64,000 bases of DNA from Promicromonospora sp. AC04 (lineage in GTDB: Bacteria > Actinomycetota > Actinomycetes > Actinomycetales > Cellulomonadaceae). Position numbers and translations under genes: made by a program. The notes under the pieces were generated by a model. The model was not told the origin of the DNA and ran no database searches. It saw only the letters and a list, made by a program, of their open reading frames with translations. How positions within the stretch are numbered: position 1 is the stretch's first letter; each line of letters starts with the position of its first letter. The stretch covers positions 273,601 to 337,600 of the forward strand of contig NZ_QBUG01000008.1 of the NCBI RefSeq assembly GCF_003058225.1, in the 5' to 3' direction. Of this stretch, positions 60,301-64,000 are shown piece after piece.

Positions 60301-62088
60301 CAGCTCCTGCGCGCTGCCGATCAGGGACGCGCGGAGCTGTGCGCCGGTCAGCTCGGGGCGCGCCTGGGCCAGGAGGGCCGCCGCGCCCGCGACGTGCGGC
60401 GCTGCCATCGAGGTGCCCGACATCCGGTACTGGTCGCCGTCCACGCCGAACTCCGCCGGGATGTCGGACATGATCTCGTAGCCGGGCGCCACGATCTCCG
60501 GCTTGAGCGTCATCGCGTCGCTCGGGCCGCGCGAGCTGAAGCTCGTGATGGTGTCCGTCTTGTCGATCGAGCCGACGGTGCCGCTCACGGTGCCGGCCAG
60601 GACCTCCGACTTGAACGTCTGGTACTGGGCCGAGCTGATGTTCATCATGACCAGGCTCTCGCGGCGCAGGTCGAAGCCGCCGCCGGCGAGGATGTTGGCG
60701 GCGCCCTGCGGGCCCGCGCCGTCGTCGCCCGCGGGGTCGGTGGGGCTCGGCGTGTACAGCAGGGCGCCGACGGCGCCGTGCTCCTCCGCCATGAGGGCCT
60801 GGGCCAGGTGCGGGCCCTGGACCTGCCCGAGCTGGGTGGCCACCATGCTCTGCAGGACGACGATGGCGCCGCGCACGTCGCCCGCCTTCTCGTAGTCCTC
60901 CTCGTCGAAGCCGTCGCCGACGTCGACCAGGCGCGCCGTGATGCCCTCGGCGGGCGGGTTGGCCGACAGCGGGAAGCGCGTGACGTCCAGCGGGCGGGGC
61001 TCGTCACCGTGCCGGGCCGGGTCGAGCGTCAGCGTCGGGTCGGCGACGCCGGTCGTGTCGGCGCCGACGGCGATGACGCCCTCGGCGGCGGCGGGCGAGC
61101 TCACGCTCTGGGCGTAGGGCCCGGAGTTGCCGGCGGCGGCCACGACCACCACGCCCTGCTGGGTGGCGGCGGTGGAGGCGCGGCCCAGCGGGTCGGTCCC
61201 GTCGCCGGGCGTACCGAGGCTCATGTTCACGACGTCGGCCGGGTAGTCGCCCAGCGGGTTCGTCGCGGCCTCGAGCGCGAGCAGCAGGTCCTCGGTGGTG
61301 CCGCCGCCGTTCGCGTCCATGGCCTTCCACGCGGTGAGCGTGACGTCGGGCGCCATGCCGGTGAGGTTGGCACCGCCCGCGCCGACGATCCCCGCGACGT
61401 GGGTGCCGTGCATGTGGTCGTCCATGGGGTCGGCGTCGTCGTTGACGAAGTCGTAGCCGTCGGCCACGCGGTGGCCCGGGCCGAAGCCGCCGCCGAGGTC
61501 GTCGAGCGTGTAGTCGATGCCGGTGTCGATGATCGCCACGGTGCGACCGTCGCCCTTGACGGGCACGCCGGCGTCGTCGGTGCGCTCCCACACCTGCGGG
61601 GCGCCGGTCGCGGGGATGTTCGCCTCGCCGAGGATCCGCGCGGGCGCGTCCTCGGTGACCCGCGCGACGCCGGGGGCGGAGCGCACGGTGGCCAGGTCGT
61701 CGGCGTCGACGGTGGCGACCACTGCGGAGAGCAGGCCCGTGACGGACTCGGCGTCGTCGAGGGGCACGCCCTGGCGGACGATCCAGGAGGTGACGCCGCC
61801 CTGCGCCTCCTCGACCGTGTCGACGGCCGCCCGGTAGTCGGCGGCGAAGGCGCTGCGCGCCCTCGCGGCGCCGGGTCCGGTTGCGGTGCGTGCGGCGGCG
61901 ACCTCCTCCTCGCCGACGACGTCGGCGGCGGTGGGGGAGTCGAGCTCGATGATGACCCGTACGGGGTCAGGGTCGGGTACGGGGTCCGGGGCAGCGACGG
62001 CGGCGCCCGGAGACAGGATCACGGAGGCTGAGACGAGGGTGCTCGTGACGAGGGCACCCCAGCGGCGGCCGGAGGACAGAGGTTGCAT
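57349..62088 (-). CDS. Secreted subtilisin-like (S8) protease with PA and Asp-box repeat domains
   Basis: 1579 residues from ATG 62088, signal peptide cut near AVA-APDP. I9-type propeptide (about 40-150), then S8 catalytic domain with Asp in AIIDTGIDYT (about 187), His in HMHGTHVAGI (about 230) and Ser in MSGTSMAAPHVAG (about 560). A PA domain is inserted between His and Ser (DVRGAIVVLQSMVATQ). Fn3-like domains follow, then from about 840-1460 a sialidase/VPS10-like beta-propeller region with about nine Asp-box motifs (GDTWQRV, GGVTWTEG, GGATWES) and a C-terminal Ig-like domain. Catalytic triad intact. Extracellular protein degradation; the propeller may bind substrate or surface glycan. Confidence 0.92.
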   Translation of the reverse strand: MQPLSSGRRWGALVTSTLVSASVILSPGAAVAAPDPVPDPDPVRVIIELDSPTAADVVGEEEVAAARTATGPGAARARSAFAADYRAAVDTVEEAQGGVTSWIVRQGVPLDDAESVTGLLSAVVATVDADDLATVRSAPGVARVTEDAPARILGEANIPATGAPQVWERTDDAGVPVKGDGRTVAIIDTGIDYTLDDLGGGFGPGHRVADGYDFVNDDADPMDDHMHGTHVAGIVGAGGANLTGMAPDVTLTAWKAMDANGGGTTEDLLLALEAATNPLGDYPADVVNMSLGTPGDGTDPLGRASTAATQQGVVVVAAAGNSGPYAQSVSSPAAAEGVIAVGADTTGVADPTLTLDPARHGDEPRPLDVTRFPLSANPPAEGITARLVDVGDGFDEEDYEKAGDVRGAIVVLQSMVATQLGQVQGPHLAQALMAEEHGAVGALLYTPSPTDPAGDDGAGPQGAANILAGGGFDLRRESLVMMNISSAQYQTFKSEVLAGTVSGTVGSIDKTDTITSFSSRGPSDAMTLKPEIVAPGYEIMSDIPAEFGVDGDQYRMSGTSMAAPHVAGAAALLAQARPELTGAQLRASLIGSAQELESDDDGLSPSGQGAGKLDVAAAVDQRVTASPDAVSLGLADMGPEPARTRTVVLRNSGDRAVTVRLSVEEAEGSTGDAELSTRRLRIPAGRAASVDLTVTPEPGAVDAETSGVLVGTVSGGGSSDGASSDGASSAGSSVRVPYAAYVRPLQVQASPSLATGETEVFVHAPMAPEATPTVRATAPSGAKYTAALTAVGTSPGWYRGTVPLDEPGTYRLDAKATVAGRTLTGAGGVQSEGADQPGEWEQVGLSGAARVLATSPTTPGTGLAMTATGVHPFVTTDYGDTWQRVRSMPVADGWGIPVADTATPGGFYVALNGASGRVVLDPSYQGRIVHTADAGATWTVLPFPDVAVRDLVAHGDALAAVTDDGLYLSQDAGQRWRRVAPAWDGLVSGTAFAGDDLLIATYDGIYRIADVLTGGSEVTQPYVTADYRDRPQGVVADGSTAVTVRGDGVSLTSADGGVTWTEGADTGQSYVTVTTLTDGTVYASGLSSYSTSADGGATWETDPLPVHGPLATDVDHWPGTPAGQVVMAMEGAGYYATDDGEVWTKTGVSGSDVADVQAGTDADGEPVLRAVDFEGLHQQPLADLDPDAQDWGSIGHEGWIGFQLTEVTQSPLGDRDVWAVGSNAIGSGRIVTGTAGTTDADLTRVGPTGGFSPTALAVSPHEGPVRGKDTVAVGFTSLVDTGLMVSRDGFDTWTSYAHGILIQQIVVDPADDRRLWLATSSGLYRSDDLGKTITRLTDAEARSVWVDPEDTDHVVVGERPGIRVSTDGGETFTAAVVPNTSAAVDTFVAVEVPDGPAAGTRLLVAGAARWRPYGLAANGAGVFVSADGGATWESASGGLSAMSVRSLTVSPDGAWVYAGADEGGVHRTAVGALVPDDLLPAATSTRIKAPASVRPLEPFTVKVTVSAEDATPSGRVTITVGREDDRHPYERTVRLRNGRAEVLVPPLVRPGDYTVTAAYEGTEDFAGSEATADLEVKRR

Positions 62089-62250
62089 GAGGGGTTGTCT
62101 ATCCGCCGTCGGACCGGATGGGCAATGGTGGTATTGGCCGGTTGCGGCCACTGGCCGGTACCGGCCGCAAGTGTTTACACGGCTGTCATGTGGGAGGCTG
62201 CTCGCGGGGTGAAATTGGCGGAGCGGCGGGTGAAAAGCGTCCCTGGGGGC

Positions 62251-62434
62251 TAGGCCCGGCTCCGCCCGGCTCGGCTCCGCCCGGCTCGGCTCCGCCCGGC
62301 TCGGCTCCGCCCGGCTCGGCTCCGCCCGGCCCGGCTCGGCTAGGCCCGGCCCGGCTCGGCTAGGCCCGGCCCGGCTCGACTCGGACTCGGACTCGGACTC
62401 GGACTCGGACTCGGACTCGGACTCGGACTCGGAT
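62251..62434. repeat. 15-bp GC-rich and hexamer tandem repeats
   Basis: CTCCGCCCGGCTCGG-type 15-bp units (62266-62330), TAGGCCCGGCCCGGCTCGGC units (62341-62375) and about nine ACTCGG hexamers (62378-62434). With the protease promoter they fill the 421-bp gap upstream of the subtilase gene; no gene seen here. Confidence 0.9.
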
Positions 62435-62458
62435 CGGATCGGGCCGGTCGGCTGCCCG

Positions 62459-62526
62459 TCAGATCCGGCTGCGCCTCAGATCCGGCTGCGCGTCAGATCT
62501 GGCCGTCCGTCAGATCCAGCCGCGGC
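62459..62526. repeat. 17-bp tandem array over the LuxR-type stop codon
   Basis: Four copies of TCAGATCCGGCTGCGCG start at 62459, 62476, 62493 and 62510. Each begins TCA, the minus-strand TGA; the last one is the true stop of the regulator. Seventeen-base spacing places the stops in all three frames. Confidence 0.92.
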
Positions 62527-63511
62527 GGACCGCTTGGACGCCCGCCTGGAACCGGTTGGCCGCGCCCAGGCGGCGGAGCAGGTCCGCGCTGCGCCGCCGC
62601 AGCGTCCGCTCGGACAGCCCGAGCTCACGCGCGATGGTCTCGTCCTTCGCGCCGGAGCCGAGGAGGGCGAGCAGCGCCCGGTCGTCCGTGCCCGGGCCGC
62701 GGTCCAGGGGAGCGGCGTCCTCCAGGCTGTCGGCCGCGGGCACCTCGACCGAGTCGGCCCACACCGCTTCGAAGGCGACGCACAGGAGGTCGACGAGCGG
62801 GCCGCCCTCGATGACCACCGCCGTCGGCCGATGGGCGTCCAGGGTGGAGCTGACCAGCGCCGTCCGCCGGTCGGCTATAGCGAGCTTGGTGGGCAGCGAC
62901 CGCGCGATCCGAGCCTGCTCGCCGGCGGCCGCCGCGTAGCGGATCTCTGCCCAGGCGCCCGGCCGCTCCAGGACCTCGGCGGCGTAGACGGCCCGCCACA
63001 GCACGCCGCGCTCCAGCACGAGCGGCTCGACGGGGTTCTCGCCGGCCAGGACGTACGGCGGCCGGTCGAACGCCATGAACTCTCCGGTCACCTCGTGCTC
63101 GAGGCGCGTGTACCAGGCGCCGATGAGCGCCGGGTCGTCGAGCACGTGGACGCCCCCGCCGGACTCGCTGGTGTCGGCGGTCTGCTCGAACAGGTCGGCC
63201 AGGTCCGGGATCGCCGCGCGGATGCGGTCGAGGTGCGCCTCGGTCCGCTCGGCCAGCGCGCGCAGCGCGATCCGGGGGTCCACCGCCGTGTACTCGCCCT
63301 CGCTGCCGCTCGTGCGGTTGATGAGCCCGGCGGCCCGCAGTCGCGCCAGCATGGCGGCGGTGTCGGTCCGCTCGAGCGGCACGTCCTGGACGACGTCCTC
63401 CACCCGGACCGTGCCCTGGGCGAGCACGTACCGGTAGACCAGGCGGGTGTCGTCGTCGATGCCTACGGCGTCGAAGCCGCTGCCCGCATCGAGGTCGGGA
63501 TCCGGTGCCAT
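62510..63511 (-). CDS. TrmB-like sensor with C-terminal LuxR-type HTH
   Basis: 333 residues from ATG 63511; minus-strand TACGCT lies seven bases upstream (leaderless). The N-terminus resembles a TrmB winged helix (TRLVYRYVLAQGTVRVEDVVQDVPLERTDTAAMLARLRAAGLI). The middle is a phospholipase-D-like TrmB sensor region (TSTLDAHRPTAVVIEGGPLVDLLCVAFEAVW). The C-terminal LuxR HTH is DRALLALLGSGAKDETIARELGLSERTLRRRSADLLRRLGAANRFQAGVQA. Regulators of this type often neighbour secreted S8 proteases in actinobacteria; here the protease lies downstream on the same strand and is the likely target. Confidence 0.86.
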   Translation of the reverse strand: MAPDPDLDAGSGFDAVGIDDDTRLVYRYVLAQGTVRVEDVVQDVPLERTDTAAMLARLRAAGLINRTSGSEGEYTAVDPRIALRALAERTEAHLDRIRAAIPDLADLFEQTADTSESGGGVHVLDDPALIGAWYTRLEHEVTGEFMAFDRPPYVLAGENPVEPLVLERGVLWRAVYAAEVLERPGAWAEIRYAAAAGEQARIARSLPTKLAIADRRTALVSSTLDAHRPTAVVIEGGPLVDLLCVAFEAVWADSVEVPAADSLEDAAPLDRGPGTDDRALLALLGSGAKDETIARELGLSERTLRRRSADLLRRLGAANRFQAGVQAVRRGWI

Positions 63512-63929
63512 AGCCGCCAGCGTAAGGGCATTGGAGAAGATCAAACTCGGGTTGTTGACCTCGGTGGGGCCGTCGAGGACGGTCCGGAGGGGCATGCTGA
63601 CCGCCCAGGCGGTCGGGTCGCGACGGTGTTCGGGTCCGGTCTGTTGCCCGTTGCCCGTCGCCCGTGCGCCGCCACGATTACCACTCAGCCCGCGCCAAGG
63701 CGGACCGGGCATGCTTTGCAGTCCTCCGCTGGGGCCGGCCCGGCAGGTGGCCGGCCCGGCAGGTGACCGGGTCTGCTGGCTTGCCCGGTCCGTTGGCTTG
63801 CCAGTCAGGTTCGGCTGTCGGTCAGGTCAGTCTGCTTGGCCTGCTTGGCCTGCTTGGCCTGCTTGGCCTGCTTGGCCTGTCGGGCCTGCCGGTCAGGCGG
63901 GCCCGGCCGGTCAGGCGGGCCCGGCGGGG
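63512..63929. repeat. Intergenic region with 9-, 18-bp repeats
   Basis: Contains the leaderless promoter of the regulator, then GGCCCGGCAGGT pairs (63738-63765), about six copies of CTGCTTGGC (63830-63880) and two CCGGTCAGGCGGGCCCGG units (63889-63925) that approach the stop of the last gene. I see no gene. Confidence 0.8.
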
Positions 63930-64000
63930 TTAGGCGGCTTCGGCGTCGGTCGGTGGTGGGGTGTCGATGGCTTGGGGTAGTCGGATGTGGTGGCCGCGGG
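63930..64000 (-). CDS. 3' end of an unidentified gene (cut by window)
   Basis: The minus strand is open from the window edge to TAA (63930-63932), reading RGHHIRLPQAIDTPPPTDAEAA at the C-terminus with codon use like its neighbours. Too short to identify. Upstream repeats carrying GGTCAGGCGGG next to its GGTTAGGCGG suggest another array grown from a gene end. Confidence 0.45.
   Translation of the reverse strand, partial: RGHHIRLPQAIDTPPPTDAEAA

Noticed and set aside
62251..62434. Regular repeats resembling a CRISPR array
   Set aside because: Units are contiguous with no unique spacers of uniform length and no cas genes nearby; these are simple tandem repeats.

Overview
The window is 64 kb of very G+C-rich DNA with dense coding on both strands, many GTG starts and strong third-position G/C bias. 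Gene content (LacI-controlled glycoside hydrolases, ABC sugar importers without their own ATPase, DUF222/HNH 13E12-type protein, F420-type LLM oxidoreductase, protocatechuate-branch decarboxylase, many leaderless TANNNT promoters) points to a Gram-positive actinobacterium. A Micrococcales plant-polymer degrader of the Promicromonosporaceae/Cellulomonadaceae type is my best guess; this is inference, as no rRNA is present. I see no tRNA, rRNA, CRISPR array, transposase or phage genes.

Layout. 1-6.6 kb: 3' end of a carboxymuconolactone decarboxylase, a YwqG/DUF1963 protein, a molybdopterin sulfite-oxidase-like enzyme with a flavin reductase, a DUF222-HNH protein, a small hypothetical and an ArsR regulator. 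6.8-28.8 kb: carbohydrate block with a GH42 beta-galactosidase and its LacI, an enoyl-CoA hydratase, a TetR/NTF2-like divergent pair, a secreted clan GH-A enzyme, a second LacI, an ABC sugar importer (binding protein and two permeases), GH127, GH31, a 1252-residue multidomain secreted GH and an HSL-type esterase. The palindrome CGAACCGGTTCG lies upstream of both secreted GHs and of the second lacI, so this stretch looks like one regulon for a plant glycan carrying beta-L-arabinofuranose and alpha-linked xylose or glucose. 28.8-33.3 kb: PucR-type regulator, then gluconate permease, gluconokinase and a divergent GntR/FCD regulator. 33.3-40.3 kb: membrane protein, PepSY protein, acidic lipoprotein, HupE/UreJ-like protein and a two-component system, possibly a metal-homeostasis module. 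40.3-47.6 kb: zinc alcohol dehydrogenase, NmrA/QorB-like reductase with divergent HxlR, two uncharacterised proteins, ArsR with divergent OsmC-ACT pair, SDR with divergent TetR. 47.8-54.6 kb: a 2093-residue secreted RHS/YD-repeat protein ending in a pre-toxin segment, a HINT domain and a deaminase-like toxin tip, with a likely immunity gene four bases downstream. 54.5-64 kb: small hypotheticals, a TPR protein, an LLM oxidoreductase, a 1579-residue secreted subtilase with Asp-box repeats, a TrmB/LuxR-type regulator and the 3' end of one more gene.

Two sequence-level features run through the window. First, short tandem arrays are unusually common, both as in-frame insertions in loops or termini of conserved proteins and as arrays over gene 3' ends that copy the stop codon. 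Second, long near-perfect hairpins separate transcription units. Three of these are 39-nt palindromes of one family, and one of the three lies inside the GH127 coding sequence.
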